Assembly (NCBI GenBank): GCA_002350765.1
Contig: DEFK01000024.1
Span: 14,075-78,074 of the forward strand
Origin: Ruminococcaceae bacterium UBA2854
GTDB taxonomy: Bacteria; Bacillota; Clostridia; Oscillospirales; Acutalibacteraceae
Length of the DNA: 64,000 bases
Direction: 5' to 3'
Shown: in pieces, positions 43,699 to 52,777 of the stretch
How the letters are laid out: each line of letters opens with the position of its first letter
How positions within the stretch are numbered: the stretch's first letter is position 1
Made by a program: the position numbers and the translations under genes
The notes under the pieces: generated by a model
What the model saw: only the letters and a program-made list of their open reading frames with translations
What the model was told of the DNA's origin: nothing
Databases searched by the model: none

Positions 43699-44964
43699 TT
43701 ATTTAGTTCTTCCGATATCTGTACGGTAGTGGGCGTTTTCAAAGTCGATTTTCTTAACAGCTTTATACGCTTTGTCTAAAGCTTCGTCGAGAGTATCGGC
43801 TTTAGCTGTAACGCCGAGAACACGTCCGCCGTTAGTCAGCATTTTGTCGCCGTCGAGCTTAGTACCCGCGTGGTAAACAATCGCGCCGTCTACCCCGCCG
43901 TTTTCATCTAAGCCTTTAATCTCAACGCCTTTTTTATACGAAAGCGGATAACCGCCGCTTGCCATTACTACGCAGGCTGTAGCGCCGTCGTACCACTCTA
44001 TATCAACGTCGGAAAGCTTCTCGTCAATAATAGCTTCGCAGATATCAACCAGATCGGTCTTTAATCTAGGAAGTACAACCTGAGCCTCGGGATCGCCGAA
44101 ACGGGCGTTGTACTCGATAACCTTGGGGCCGTTCGGGGTAATCATAAGTCCGAAGTATAAGCAACCCTTAAAAGGTCTGCCCTCTTTAGCCATAGCTTCG
44201 ATAGTAGGAACAAATATTGTATCGTAACACTGTTTAGCTATTTCGTCCGTGTAATACGGGTTAGGACTAACTGTACCCATACCGCCCGTATTCAAGCCCT
44301 CATCATTATCGTAGGCTCTTTTATGGTCCTTAGAACTTACCATGGGCTTTACTACCTTACCGTCGGTAAACGCGAGTACGCTGACCTCGGGACCTGTTAA
44401 GAACTCCTCGATTACAATGTTATTGCCCGAGTCGCCGAACTTCTTATCCTCCATAATCGACTTAACCGCTTCTTTAGCGTCGTCGATTGTCTGAGCTATA
44501 ATTACGCCCTTGCCGAGCGCTAAGCCGTCAGCCTTAACAACTACGGGAGTTGTGTTTTCGGACTCGATATATTCAATAGCCTTTTTAGGATCACTGAACA
44601 CCTCGTACTTAGCTGTCGGAATACCGAACTTCTTCATAAGGTTTTTAGAGAAAACCTTGGAAGCCTCGATAACAGCCGCGTCGGCGTTAGGGCCGAAAGC
44701 TCTTACACCCGCCTTTTCCATAGCGTCCACCATACCTGCGGCGAGCGGATCGTCGGGTGCTACAAAAACGAGGTCTATAGCGTTATCCTTAGCGAACTTT
44801 ACCATATTCTCGATATCCATAGCGCCGATATTAACGCACTCAGCGTCCTTAGCGATACCGCCGTTACCAGGAGCGCAGTAGAGTTTATCGCACTTAGGAG
44901 ATTCTTTAAGTTTTTTAATTAAAGCGTGCTCACGTCCGCCTGAGCCTACCATTAAAATTTTCAT
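43699..44964 (-). CDS. purD: Phosphoribosylamine-glycine ligase
   Basis: ATP-grasp enzyme for step two of purine synthesis (GAR formation). It begins MKILMVGSGGREHALIKKL, with CAPGNGGIAKDAECVNIG near 31, KADGLALGKGVI near residue 145, and VLEYNARFGDPEAQ-like motif (VIEYNARFGDPEAQVVLPRL) near 290. Length 421 is standard. It is the last gene of the purine operon, 15 bases after the AICAR transformylase gene. Confidence 0.97.
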   Translation of the reverse strand: MKILMVGSGGREHALIKKLKESPKCDKLYCAPGNGGIAKDAECVNIGAMDIENMVKFAKDNAIDLVFVAPDDPLAAGMVDAMEKAGVRAFGPNADAAVIEASKVFSKNLMKKFGIPTAKYEVFSDPKKAIEYIESENTTPVVVKADGLALGKGVIIAQTIDDAKEAVKSIMEDKKFGDSGNNIVIEEFLTGPEVSVLAFTDGKVVKPMVSSKDHKRAYDNDEGLNTGGMGTVSPNPYYTDEIAKQCYDTIFVPTIEAMAKEGRPFKGCLYFGLMITPNGPKVIEYNARFGDPEAQVVLPRLKTDLVDICEAIIDEKLSDVDIEWYDGATACVVMASGGYPLSYKKGVEIKGLDENGGVDGAIVYHAGTKLDGDKMLTNGGRVLGVTAKADTLDEALDKAYKAVKKIDFENAHYRTDIGRTK

Positions 44965-44978
44965 ATTTTATCCTCGCA

Positions 44979-46157
44979 TTAATGATGGAATAAACGGATT
45001 CCTGTAAAGCACATTGTCATATTGTACTTGTCGCAGGTTTCGATTACGTTATCGTCACGGATAGAACCGCCGGGTTGAGCAACGAACTCAACGCCTGATT
45101 TCTTAGCTCTCTCGATATTATCGCCGAACGGGAAGAATGCGTCCGAACCTAAGGCTACGCCTGAATTCTTAGCGATCCATTCCTTCTTTTCCTCGGCTGT
45201 AAGCGGCTCAGGTTTAACCTTAAAGAGATTCTGCCATGTACCGTCACGGAGAACATCCTCGTACTCATCGGAGATATATACGTCGATTGTATTATCTCTG
45301 TCAGGTCTGCGGATATTATCGACAAACTGTAAACCTAAAACCTTTGGATGCTGACGAAGCCACCAGATATCAGCCTTGTTACCCGCAAGTCTTGTGCAGT
45401 GAACACGTGACTGCTGACCAGCGCCAACGCCGATAGCCTGTCCGTCCTTAGCGTAGCAAACGGAGTTTGACTGTGTATATTTAAGAGTGATTAAAGCGAT
45501 AATAAGGTCACGCTTAGCTTCCTCGGAGAACTCCTTATTAGCTGTTACGATTTCCTTAGTAATCATCTCTTCGTCAATTTTAAGCTCATTTCTGCCCTGC
45601 TCAAATGTGATACCGAAAACATCCTTATGCTCAATCGGCTCGGGAACATAGTCGGGATCAATCTTAACTACGTTATAATTGCCTTTTCTCTTAGTTTTAA
45701 GAACCTCTAAAGCCTCGGGAGTATAGTCGGGAGCTATAACGCCGTCGGAAACCTCGCGCTGTAAGAGCTTAGCTGTCTGAACATCGCAGGTATCGGAAAG
45801 CGCTACCCAGTCGCCGTAGGACGACATTCTGTCCGCGCCTCTTGCTTTAGCGTAAGCGCTCGCAATCGGAGAAAGCTCTAGATCATCTACAAAGTAGATT
45901 TTCTTAAGCGTGTCTGAAAGCTCTGTAGCGACAGCCGCGCCCGCGGGGCTTACGTGCTTAAATGAAGCGGCAGACGGTAAGCCTGTAGCTTCTTTAAGCT
46001 CTTTTACGAGCTGCCATGAATTAAAAGCGTCGAGAAAGTTAATGTAACCTGGTTTACCGTTAAGTACCTCAACAGGTAAATCCTTACCGTTGTTCATAAA
46101 GATTTTTGACGGTTTCTGATTAGGGTTACAACCGTATTTAAGTTCGAGTTCTGTCAT
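44979..46157 (-). CDS. purH: Free-standing AICAR transformylase (PurH C-terminal domain)
   Basis: Transfers a formyl group from 10-formyltetrahydrofolate to AICAR, giving FAICAR. The 392-residue protein starts ELKYGCNPNQKPSKIF, matching the start of the transformylase domain of bifunctional PurH, and has SAASFKHVSPAGAAVA near residue 60 with the catalytic Lys-His pair, then SDAFFPFGDNIERA and AQPGGSIRDD near the end. The usual N-terminal IMP cyclohydrolase domain (MGS-like) is absent; that step is supplied by the PurO-type protein next upstream (29-base gap). Confidence 0.93.
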   Translation of the reverse strand: MTELELKYGCNPNQKPSKIFMNNGKDLPVEVLNGKPGYINFLDAFNSWQLVKELKEATGLPSAASFKHVSPAGAAVATELSDTLKKIYFVDDLELSPIASAYAKARGADRMSSYGDWVALSDTCDVQTAKLLQREVSDGVIAPDYTPEALEVLKTKRKGNYNVVKIDPDYVPEPIEHKDVFGITFEQGRNELKIDEEMITKEIVTANKEFSEEAKRDLIIALITLKYTQSNSVCYAKDGQAIGVGAGQQSRVHCTRLAGNKADIWWLRQHPKVLGLQFVDNIRRPDRDNTIDVYISDEYEDVLRDGTWQNLFKVKPEPLTAEEKKEWIAKNSGVALGSDAFFPFGDNIERAKKSGVEFVAQPGGSIRDDNVIETCDKYNMTMCFTGIRLFHH

Positions 46158-46186
46158 AATTAATCCTCCAATTACCTAAATATAAT

Positions 46187-46921
46187 TTATTTATTCTTAT
46201 TGATTATTCTAGAGTCAGCTTTATTTGTCGCGATATTGATATATCTTACAAACAAGCTTACTTTATTATCGTTATCAAGCGCGTTCCATACCTTCTCAGT
46301 GAAAGTATCTATATCGTCACATCCGATTTCAACGAGAGTAGGCTCGCCCTCGAAGCTCGGGAGTGGATTGCCGTCGCCCATATAAGTGTGGATAAAATGT
46401 CCCTCACCCTTAATCGGATGCTCATAATCGAATGTAAAACGCTGGCAGCATTTAGGATTACCGTTAGCGCTCTTTAATATCGACATAGAATAGGAAAGCT
46501 TCTCGCCTCTCGCGTCAGCGTCTGTACGACACGTAACAATACCGCTGATACGGGGTGTATAGTTAGGAGCGTCTGGCTCGAACTCACGTCCGCTTAAAGA
46601 CTGCTCGAAGGTCTTTCCGCAGGACATAAGGCTTACGATAGTATCAGTCTGGTCGCCGTTGGTAACAATGGTATTCTCGGCGAATGTACGTACAGGAGCG
46701 TAGATAATAAGGCTCGGATCCTCTACCTTACTCTCGTCAAACGCTTTTGTACGGATACCGTCGCCGTCCTCTACGAATACACGATTACGGCTGTTTTCGC
46801 TTCTTCCCATAATAAAGTAAGCGATAACGGCGTTTGCTCCGTCGGCTGTTCTGCCGAGAACTATACCTCGTCCGGGGTAAGTGGTTTTTGAAATTTCTTT
46901 TTCAAGATTTACAGGGTTCAT
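46187..46921 (-). CDS. purO: IMP cyclohydrolase, PurO type
   Basis: Closes FAICAR to IMP, the last step of purine synthesis, in place of the missing PurH N-terminal domain. The 244-residue protein has the PurO family look: YPGRGIVLGRTADGANAVIAYFIMGRSENSRNR near residues 15-45 (only short parts are diagnostic), VTNGDQTDTI near 97, YTPRISG near 130, and GEGHFIHTYMGDGNPLPSF near 183. The family was defined in archaea and is also found in some Clostridia. It lies between purN and the free-standing transformylase, which supports the role. Confidence 0.9.
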   Translation of the reverse strand: MNPVNLEKEISKTTYPGRGIVLGRTADGANAVIAYFIMGRSENSRNRVFVEDGDGIRTKAFDESKVEDPSLIIYAPVRTFAENTIVTNGDQTDTIVSLMSCGKTFEQSLSGREFEPDAPNYTPRISGIVTCRTDADARGEKLSYSMSILKSANGNPKCCQRFTFDYEHPIKGEGHFIHTYMGDGNPLPSFEGEPTLVEIGCDDIDTFTEKVWNALDNDNKVSLFVRYINIATNKADSRIINKNK

Positions 46922-46931
46922 ATTATCCTCC

Positions 46932-47558
46932 TTAAAATAAAACTTCTGTTTTATTATTTTCTACTTTTATTTTATCTTCACAGAACAGCGATACAGCCTT
47001 TGGCAGTATCTTCCATTCCGCTTCTTCCATAACACGCTTTTGGAGAATTTCGGGTGTATCTCCGTTTTTGACTTCGACTGCCTTTTGAAGAATAATAGGC
47101 CCGCCGTCGCAGATTTCGGTTACAAAATGCGCTGTTGCGCCTGTAAGCTTAACGCCTTTCTCCAACGCCTTTTCGTGAACCTTTAGCCCGTAATATCCCT
47201 CGCCGCAAAAGCTCGGTATTAACGCGGGATGAATATTAATAATTCTGTTCTCGAACTCATTAATTACTCTCTTACCGAGAATAGTCATAAATCCCGCTAA
47301 TACTATTAAATCGGCGTTCTTACTTTTAAGAAGCTCGGTTAAGCTTTTATCGTATTCATCAAAGTCTGAAAAATCCTTACGTCTTATAACATCTGTCGAG
47401 ATATTATTATTCTTAGCTCTCTCGAGCGCGTAAGCGTCGGGATTGCTCGAGATAACACAGGTGATTTTACCGTTTTTTATAATGCCCGATTTTTCAGCGT
47501 CGATAAGGGCTTGCAGGTTAGTTCCTCCGCCCGATACGAGTACAACTATATTTTTCAT
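46932..47558 (-). CDS. purN: Phosphoribosylglycinamide formyltransferase
   Basis: Folate-dependent GAR transformylase of purine synthesis. It starts MKNIVVLVSGGGTNLQALID (substrate loop SGxGTNL), has LAGFMTILG near residue 88 and NIHPALIPSFCGEGYYGLKVHEKAL near 107, where Asn-His are catalytic, and GPIILQKAVEV near 152. The length of 208 residues is standard. It overlaps purM by one base. Confidence 0.96.
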   Translation of the reverse strand: MKNIVVLVSGGGTNLQALIDAEKSGIIKNGKITCVISSNPDAYALERAKNNNISTDVIRRKDFSDFDEYDKSLTELLKSKNADLIVLAGFMTILGKRVINEFENRIINIHPALIPSFCGEGYYGLKVHEKALEKGVKLTGATAHFVTEICDGGPIILQKAVEVKNGDTPEILQKRVMEEAEWKILPKAVSLFCEDKIKVENNKTEVLF

Positions 47559-48604
47559 TACTCAAATATTACTCCTTCGCCGCCTTTAACAACCTCGCCT
47601 AAAACGACAGCGTCCTCGCCGTTAGCTTTAAGAACATCAAGCGTTTTATCGACATCATTTTTATCTACGCAAAGCGCCATTCCGATACCCATATTAAAGG
47701 TGTTATACATATCGTGTTCGGAAATATTTCCAACACGCTGGATTACGTTAAATATCGGCAGAACGGGGATATTATCCTTTTTAATCTTAGCGCTTAAACC
47801 GTCTTTTAACATTCTCGGAATATTCTCGTAAAATCCGCCGCCTGTGATATGAGAAACAGCCTTAACATCTACTTCGTTAAGTAAAGCGAAAAGAGGTTTA
47901 ACGTAAAGCTTTGTAGGAGTAAGCAAGGTTTCTCCGAGAGGTTTGTCAAGCTCGTCGTATGTATTATAAATTGTCTTTTCGTCAATACCGAAAACCTTTC
48001 TTACAAGAGAAAAGCCGTTAGAATGCACGCCCGATGACGGGATACCGATAATAACGTCGCCCTCGTTAAGCTTGCTTCCGTCAATCATCTTAGGCTTGTC
48101 TACCATACCTACACAGAAGCCCGCTACATCATATTCGTCTACAGGCATAAGACCGGGGTGTTCTGCGGTTTCTCCGCCTACTAAAGCACATTCGGACTGT
48201 ACACAACCCTCAGCTATACCCTCAACGATAGAAGCTACTTTCTCGGGATAGTTCTTTCCAATCGCTATATAGTCAAGGAAGAATAAGGGTTTAGCTCCGC
48301 AGCAGATAACGTCATTTACGCACATAGCAACCGCGTCAATACCAATTGTATTATGCTTATCAAGTAAAAACGCGAGCTTAATCTTAGTTCCGACGCCGTC
48401 GGTTCCGCTGATTAAAACGGGCTCTTCCATATCCTTAAAATCAGGAGCGAATAATCCGCCGAAACCGCCTATTCCCGAAATAACTCCTGGAATTTTGGTA
48501 CGGGCAACGTGCTTTTTAATAAGCTCTACAGACTCGTAGCCCGCGGTAATATCAACTCCCGCTTCCTTATAGCTTTCACTAAAACTTTTCATACGTTCCT
48601 CCAT
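47558..48604 (-). CDS. purM: Phosphoribosylformylglycinamidine cyclo-ligase
   Basis: ATP-dependent ring closure giving AIR. The protein has SYKEAGVDITAG near the start, ISGTDGVGTKIKLAF near 66, the metal-binding AMCVNDVICCGAKPLFFLDYIA near residue 92, EGCVQSECALVGGETAEHPG near 132, and GVHSNGFSLVRKV. At 348 residues it is complete. It overlaps purF and purN by one base each, so translation is coupled. Confidence 0.97.
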   Translation of the reverse strand: MEERMKSFSESYKEAGVDITAGYESVELIKKHVARTKIPGVISGIGGFGGLFAPDFKDMEEPVLISGTDGVGTKIKLAFLLDKHNTIGIDAVAMCVNDVICCGAKPLFFLDYIAIGKNYPEKVASIVEGIAEGCVQSECALVGGETAEHPGLMPVDEYDVAGFCVGMVDKPKMIDGSKLNEGDVIIGIPSSGVHSNGFSLVRKVFGIDEKTIYNTYDELDKPLGETLLTPTKLYVKPLFALLNEVDVKAVSHITGGGFYENIPRMLKDGLSAKIKKDNIPVLPIFNVIQRVGNISEHDMYNTFNMGIGMALCVDKNDVDKTLDVLKANGEDAVVLGEVVKGGEGVIFE

Positions 48605-50049
48605 TAATACTTTTTAATCTTATTCGCGAATTTATCCTCGTATATAATCTTAGGTTTATCTGCGTGGTAAACGCCGCTGAAACATCCGTCACAAAGACCG
48701 ATCTTACATCCCTCGGCGATTTTATGTATACCCTCAACGCTTAAGAACTTTAAAGAATCAGCGCCGATACGCTTTCTTAAAGCCTCAACATCATATCTGT
48801 TGGATATTAAATCCTCAGATTTAGGTAAATCCATTCCGAAATAGCAGGAATGAACAAATTCAGGAGAGCTGATTCTTACGTGAACCTCTTTAGCTCCCGC
48901 GTCTTTGAGCACCTTTACGATATGAGCGGAAGTATTCCCGTGGATAATCGAGTCGTCTATTATAACTACACGCTTGCCGTCAACAATGTTTTTTATAACA
49001 TTAAGACGGTTTTTTAAAAGGCGCTGGGTTTTATCGTTCCCTACTCCGTCGGGAGTACGACCGATGTACTTATTTTTAATAAACGCCGTAGCGTATTTTA
49101 TACCCGATGCTGCTGAATAACCCTGAGCCGCGTCAAGTCCCGAATCGGGAACGCCGCATACTATATCAGCCTCAACAGGGTTTTCGTTAAAGAGAATCTC
49201 CCCCGCTTTACGGCGCGCCAGATTTACGTTAACGCCGTCAATTATCGAGTCAGGTCTAGCTACGTAAATATACTCGAAAAGGCACAGAGAAGTAGTCTTT
49301 TTCTTTTCGCTAAAGTAGCTGTGGAAACCCTCGTTGTCAATTACCACCATTTCTCCTGGATATACGTCACGGATAAATTTGCCGCCTATAGATTCAATAG
49401 CGCAGCTTTCCGAAGAAATAATATAGCTGTTATTAATCTTTCCCAGACACAGCGGCTTAAAGCCGTGGGGATCTCTAAGTCCGATAAGCTTTGTCGGCGA
49501 GCTTATAACCATAGAATATGAGCCCTTTAAAATGCCCATTGTTTTTAAAACGGCTTCTTCTATAGAATCGGAGTCTATCCTATGGGTAGAAATCATATAG
49601 CCGATTACTTCCGCGTGGGAATTTGACTGGAAGATAGCGCCACCCTTTTCAAGCGCCGCTCTTATCTCGGCGAAATTGGTAACAGCTCCGTTATTAGCGA
49701 GAGCTAAGGAACCCTCTATATATCTCATAACAAGCGGCTGAGTAGCGGCTCTGTCAAGATATTGGTGGGAGGTGTATCTTACGTGACCGACAGACATTTT
49801 TCCCTTGGGGAGCTTACCGAGGTTCTTTTCATTAAAAATATTGGAAACTATTCCCAGATCCTTAACGGTATAGGGCTCGCCGTCCTCGATAACGGTTATA
49901 CCCGCGCTTTCCTGACCTCTGTGCTGAAGTCCGTAAAGACCGTCATGCGTAAGGGAAACTAAGTCCAAATCATCATTATTGTATATTCCAAAAACACCGC
50001 ATTCATCATTAACCTTATCGCGGCGCTTATCAATCACAACACTTTTCAA
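48604..50049 (-). CDS. purF: Amidophosphoribosyltransferase
   Basis: First committed step of purine synthesis, transferring glutamine amide to PRPP. A 16-residue propeptide precedes the catalytic Cys17 (NDECGVFGIY), as in B. subtilis, and must be removed. The PRPP site is RVVIIDDSIIHGNTSA near residue 350. Cysteines in TTSLCLFEYIY, FVHSCYFGMD and GLCDGCFSG fit the iron-sulfur cluster of the Bacillus-type enzyme, which makes it oxygen sensitive. Length is 481 residues. It overlaps purE by 4 bases. Confidence 0.97.
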   Translation of the reverse strand: MKSVVIDKRRDKVNDECGVFGIYNNDDLDLVSLTHDGLYGLQHRGQESAGITVIEDGEPYTVKDLGIVSNIFNEKNLGKLPKGKMSVGHVRYTSHQYLDRAATQPLVMRYIEGSLALANNGAVTNFAEIRAALEKGGAIFQSNSHAEVIGYMISTHRIDSDSIEEAVLKTMGILKGSYSMVISSPTKLIGLRDPHGFKPLCLGKINNSYIISSESCAIESIGGKFIRDVYPGEMVVIDNEGFHSYFSEKKKTTSLCLFEYIYVARPDSIIDGVNVNLARRKAGEILFNENPVEADIVCGVPDSGLDAAQGYSAASGIKYATAFIKNKYIGRTPDGVGNDKTQRLLKNRLNVIKNIVDGKRVVIIDDSIIHGNTSAHIVKVLKDAGAKEVHVRISSPEFVHSCYFGMDLPKSEDLISNRYDVEALRKRIGADSLKFLSVEGIHKIAEGCKIGLCDGCFSGVYHADKPKIIYEDKFANKIKKY

Positions 50050-50543
50050 AGCTCACAAGCCTTTCTTTTAATCATTTCGTCTTTTTCTCTTACCGCGTCA
50101 GCCATTGTCTTTTTCATTTCCTCGAGCTTTTCGCTTAAGCTGTCGTCGCTTAAAGCGAGCATCTCAACGGCTAAAATAGCGGCGTTAGCGGCGCCGTCTA
50201 CTCCGACAGTAGCTACAGGGATTCCCGGCGGCATCATTACCGTAGCTAAAAGCGCGTCCATTCCGTCGAACGCCGCGGCTTTAATCGGAATACCGATAAC
50301 AGGTAAGGTAGTATGAGCGGCTAAAACTCCGCCTAAGTGAGCGGCCATTCCCGCGGCGGCGATAATTACGCCGAAGCCCTCGGATTTAGCGTTTTTTGAA
50401 AACTCAGCGGCTTCGTCGGGAGTGCGGTGAGCGCTCATTACACGAACCTCATAAGGTACGCCGAATTCCTTTAATTTAAGTACAGCTTTCTGAACAACTT
50501 TAAAATCGCTGTCAGAGCCCATAATCACGGCAACTTTTTTCAT
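50046..50543 (-). CDS. purE: N5-carboxyaminoimidazole ribonucleotide mutase
   Basis: Class I PurE, moving the carboxyl of N5-CAIR to C4. The motifs are VAVIMGSDSDFKVVQKA, VMSAHRTPDEAAEF near residue 35, IIAAAGMAAHLGGVLAAHT near 62 and PPGIPVATVGV near 105. Length is 165 residues. It is the first gene of purE-F-M-N-O-H-D. No purK is next to it, and purC, purL and purB are outside the window. It has its own sigma-A promoter. Confidence 0.97.
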   Translation of the reverse strand: MKKVAVIMGSDSDFKVVQKAVLKLKEFGVPYEVRVMSAHRTPDEAAEFSKNAKSEGFGVIIAAAGMAAHLGGVLAAHTTLPVIGIPIKAAAFDGMDALLATVMMPPGIPVATVGVDGAANAAILAVEMLALSDDSLSEKLEEMKKTMADAVREKDEMIKRKACEL

Positions 50544-50581
50544 AATTATACTCCTTGTTTCTCATATAAAAATACATATAT

Positions 50582-50610
50582 ATTATACTAAAAAACGCTT
50601 GTTTATTCAA
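50582..50610 (-). promoter_or_regulatory. Sigma-A promoter of the purine operon
   Basis: Minus strand TTGAAT, 17 bases, TATAAT, with about 30 bases of untranslated leader. The leader is too short for a guanine riboswitch and no PurR-box-like sequence is evident. Confidence 0.8.
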
Positions 50611-50695
50611 TAGAACAGCAGTTAATATTTTTATTTTATAACATAGGTTGATTAATATAAAAAATAATGTTGAATTTTGTAAAAGATAAACAAAA

Positions 50696-50721
50696 GAACC
50701 GACTGAAAATACAGTCGGTTC
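50696..50721 (-). terminator. Intrinsic terminator after the SPFH gene
   Basis: Minus strand GAACCGACTG pairs with CAGTCGGTTC around a 6-base loop, then TTTTGTTTATCTTTT. It separates the nfeD-SPFH pair from the purine operon. Confidence 0.9.
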
Positions 50722-50727
50722 ACGCAA

Positions 50728-51636
50728 TTATTCTGCTTTTTTATCATCCCATAAGGCTTTAAGCGATGTAACATAACCCGCCATATTCTGGATATCGGAA
50801 GGTACAATGATTTTTGTAGCCTTTCCGTCAGCGGCTTTAGCGAATGCCTCCAAGCTTCTGATAGCGATAACAGGATCGGACGGACAAGCCTCGTTGAGCA
50901 TTTTAATAGCGTCGGCGTTAGCCTTCTGTACTGTTAAAATAGCCTCAGCTTCACCGCTAGCCTCGCGGATTTTCTGCTCTCTTACAGCGTCAGCCTTCAA
51001 GATGGCGCTCTCCTTCATACCCTCGGCTACGAGAACCTGACTTCTCTTTTCGCCCTCGGCGTCAAGAATACGCGCGCGTCTTTCACGTTCGGCTTTCATC
51101 TGCTTCTCCATAGCCTCCTGGATTTCGCGTGGAGGAAGGATGTTTTTAAGCTCAACGCGGATTACCTTAATACCCCACGCGTCGGTAGCTTCGTCAAGGA
51201 TAATACGGATTTTATCGTTGATTGTATCGCGCGAGGTTAAAGTAGAGTCGAGCTCTAAATCACCGATAATATTACGCAGAGTTGTAGCCGTTAAGTTCTC
51301 GATAGCGGCTAAGGGATTCTCTACACCATAGGTATAGAGCTTAGGGTCAGTAATCTCGAAATACACAACAGTATCAATCTGCATAGTAACGTTATCGCGG
51401 GTAATTACAGGCTGAGGCGGGAAGTCTACAACCTGCTCTTTAAGCGATACTCTCTTTGATATTCTGTCAATAAAAGGAACCTTAAGATGTAATCCCGTGC
51501 TCCATGTAGCGCTGTAAGCGCCGAGACGCTCGATAACAAAAGCGTGCGCCTGGGGAACAATCTTTATACATCTTACGATTATAATTAAAACTATAAACAT
51601 TAAAACTGCTAAAATAACTAAAGCCATAAATAACAC
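50728..51636 (-). CDS. SPFH/band-7 membrane protein (QmcA/paraslipin-like)
   Basis: A 302-residue protein with one N-terminal membrane segment (about 3-20, LVILAVLMFIVLIIIV), a band-7 domain (VPQAHAFVIERLGAYSATW; VVDFPPQPVITRDN), then a helical coiled region rich in Ala, Glu and Arg (EAMEKQMKAERERRARIL near 175). Such proteins form membrane scaffolds or cages that influence proteases and lipid organisation. It sits 3 bases after an NfeD gene, its usual partner. The exact role here is unknown. Confidence 0.92.
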   Translation of the reverse strand: MLFMALVILAVLMFIVLIIIVRCIKIVPQAHAFVIERLGAYSATWSTGLHLKVPFIDRISKRVSLKEQVVDFPPQPVITRDNVTMQIDTVVYFEITDPKLYTYGVENPLAAIENLTATTLRNIIGDLELDSTLTSRDTINDKIRIILDEATDAWGIKVIRVELKNILPPREIQEAMEKQMKAERERRARILDAEGEKRSQVLVAEGMKESAILKADAVREQKIREASGEAEAILTVQKANADAIKMLNEACPSDPVIAIRSLEAFAKAADGKATKIIVPSDIQNMAGYVTSLKALWDDKKAE

Positions 51637-51639
51637 CTC

Positions 51640-52074
51640 TTAAATAACTTCTACTATTAATTTTACACCTTCGATGGCGGTTATTCTTACATTAGCGCCT
51701 TTTTTTATCTCACGTTCGTCATCGCTTTTTGCGCTCCAGATTTTACCGTCTACATTAACCTGACCTTCGCCCTTAGTATTTATAATATCCAGGGTTACTA
51801 TACCGACCCTGCCGATAAGGCGGTCGGAGTTAGTCGGTTCTTTCTTTTTAGCGTTAAATTTCTTAACAAACGGTCTTGTCGCAATCAAGCATACAAGCGA
51901 TACTACAATAAATACAATAGACTGTATTAGTATATTGTCCGTGAAAATGCACGTTACCGCGGCGGCTACGCCTCCGATAACAAACCATATGGATACAAGC
52001 TGAGTTGTAAGCGCTTCGCAAATAAGCATAAAAACAGCGAAAACTATCCATATAAATACAATATAATTCTCCAT
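51640..52074 (-). CDS. NfeD-like membrane protein (short form)
   Basis: A 144-residue protein with two to three membrane helices in its first 70 residues and a C-terminal OB-fold (about 88-144: RLIGRVGIVTLDIINTKGEGQVNVDG), the NfeD domain. It lacks the serine protease domain of long NfeD proteins. With the SPFH gene it forms the usual NfeD-band-7 pair, thought to act in membrane organisation. It has a sigma-A promoter and a GGAAGGAAGTG ribosome region. Confidence 0.9.
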   Translation of the reverse strand: MENYIVFIWIVFAVFMLICEALTTQLVSIWFVIGGVAAAVTCIFTDNILIQSIVFIVVSLVCLIATRPFVKKFNAKKKEPTNSDRLIGRVGIVTLDIINTKGEGQVNVDGKIWSAKSDDEREIKKGANVRITAIEGVKLIVEVI

Positions 52075-52098
52075 AATTCCACACTTCCTTCCGAAAAT

Positions 52099-52127
52099 AT
52101 ATTATCACTTAATATTTAACAAGTCAA
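52099..52127 (-). promoter_or_regulatory. Sigma-A promoter of nfeD-SPFH
   Basis: Minus strand TTGACT, 17 bases, TAATAT, about 25 bases before the NfeD start codon, in an 80-base divergent intergenic stretch. Confidence 0.75.
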
Positions 52128-52186
52128 CAAAAAATACTATACATTTTTGTAATATTATGATAAAATATGTTAAAGGCGGTGATTAT

Positions 52187-52777
52187 ATGGCATTTGATAC
52201 ATTTGACGAAGGAATTAATTACGGCGGAGTTCGTTCCAAAAACGAAATCAGGACATTAATTTGTTATCTTTTCGCTTCAATTAATAAGCCTCTGGAGAAA
52301 TCGACTGTTATTGAATCCATTCAGAAACGCGGGCTTGCCAACTATTTTGAGACAAGCTCATGTTTTGATGACCTTGTAGCGCATAACAATCTTAAAATGA
52401 GCGAAAACTCGATTAATTTTTTTGAGCTTACCGATAACGGAAAAATGGTAGCTAATCAGCTCGAAAGCACTCTCCCCGTTTCCGTTAAAGAAAAAGCGTA
52501 TACCTGCGCTATAGAGCTTTTGGAGCAAAAACGAATCGAAAAAGAAAACCTTGTTAAAATAACAAAAACCGATAAAGGTTATAACGTTAACCTTAGAATA
52601 TCGGGCGGCGACGTAGATTTAGTATCTCTCGACATTTACGCTCCCGATAAAGAGCAGGCTAAGTTAATTAAAAAGAATTTCCATAAAAACCCCGAGCTAC
52701 TCTATAAAATAATTATCGCGACCTTAACCAAGGATAAAGACGTTATTAAAGAGTGTCTTGACGAGCTTAAGGCTTAA
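52187..52777 (+). CDS. DUF4364 family protein
   Basis: A cytoplasmic protein of 196 residues from this start. I chose the ATG after AAAGGCGGTG (7 bases upstream) rather than one 30 bases earlier, which overlaps a -10-like TATGATAAAAT. The N-terminal half looks like a winged-helix domain (NEIRTLICYLFASINKPLEKS; FFELTDNGKMVANQLES), and the rest is a mixed alpha/beta domain. The family (DUF4364) is common in Clostridia and has no firm function; a DNA-binding regulator is a reasonable guess. It converges with bofA, overlapping by 4 bases. Confidence 0.8.
   Translation: MAFDTFDEGINYGGVRSKNEIRTLICYLFASINKPLEKSTVIESIQKRGLANYFETSSCFDDLVAHNNLKMSENSINFFELTDNGKMVANQLESTLPVSVKEKAYTCAIELLEQKRIEKENLVKITKTDKGYNVNLRISGGDVDLVSLDIYAPDKEQAKLIKKNFHKNPELLYKIIIATLTKDKDVIKECLDELKA

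Noticed and set aside
50544..50727. Guanine riboswitch upstream of the purine operon
   Set aside because: The promoter lies only about 40 bases before the purE start, which leaves no room for an aptamer, and the hairpin in this region is the terminator of the SPFH gene.
50512..50727. Open frame on minus before purE
   Set aside because: It overlaps the promoter, terminator and purE start, and its composition is that of translated AT-rich intergenic DNA.
52157..52186. Earlier ATG for the DUF4364 gene
   Set aside because: It overlaps a likely -10 box and has no ribosome site, whereas the ATG 30 bases on has AAGGCGGTG at a good distance.
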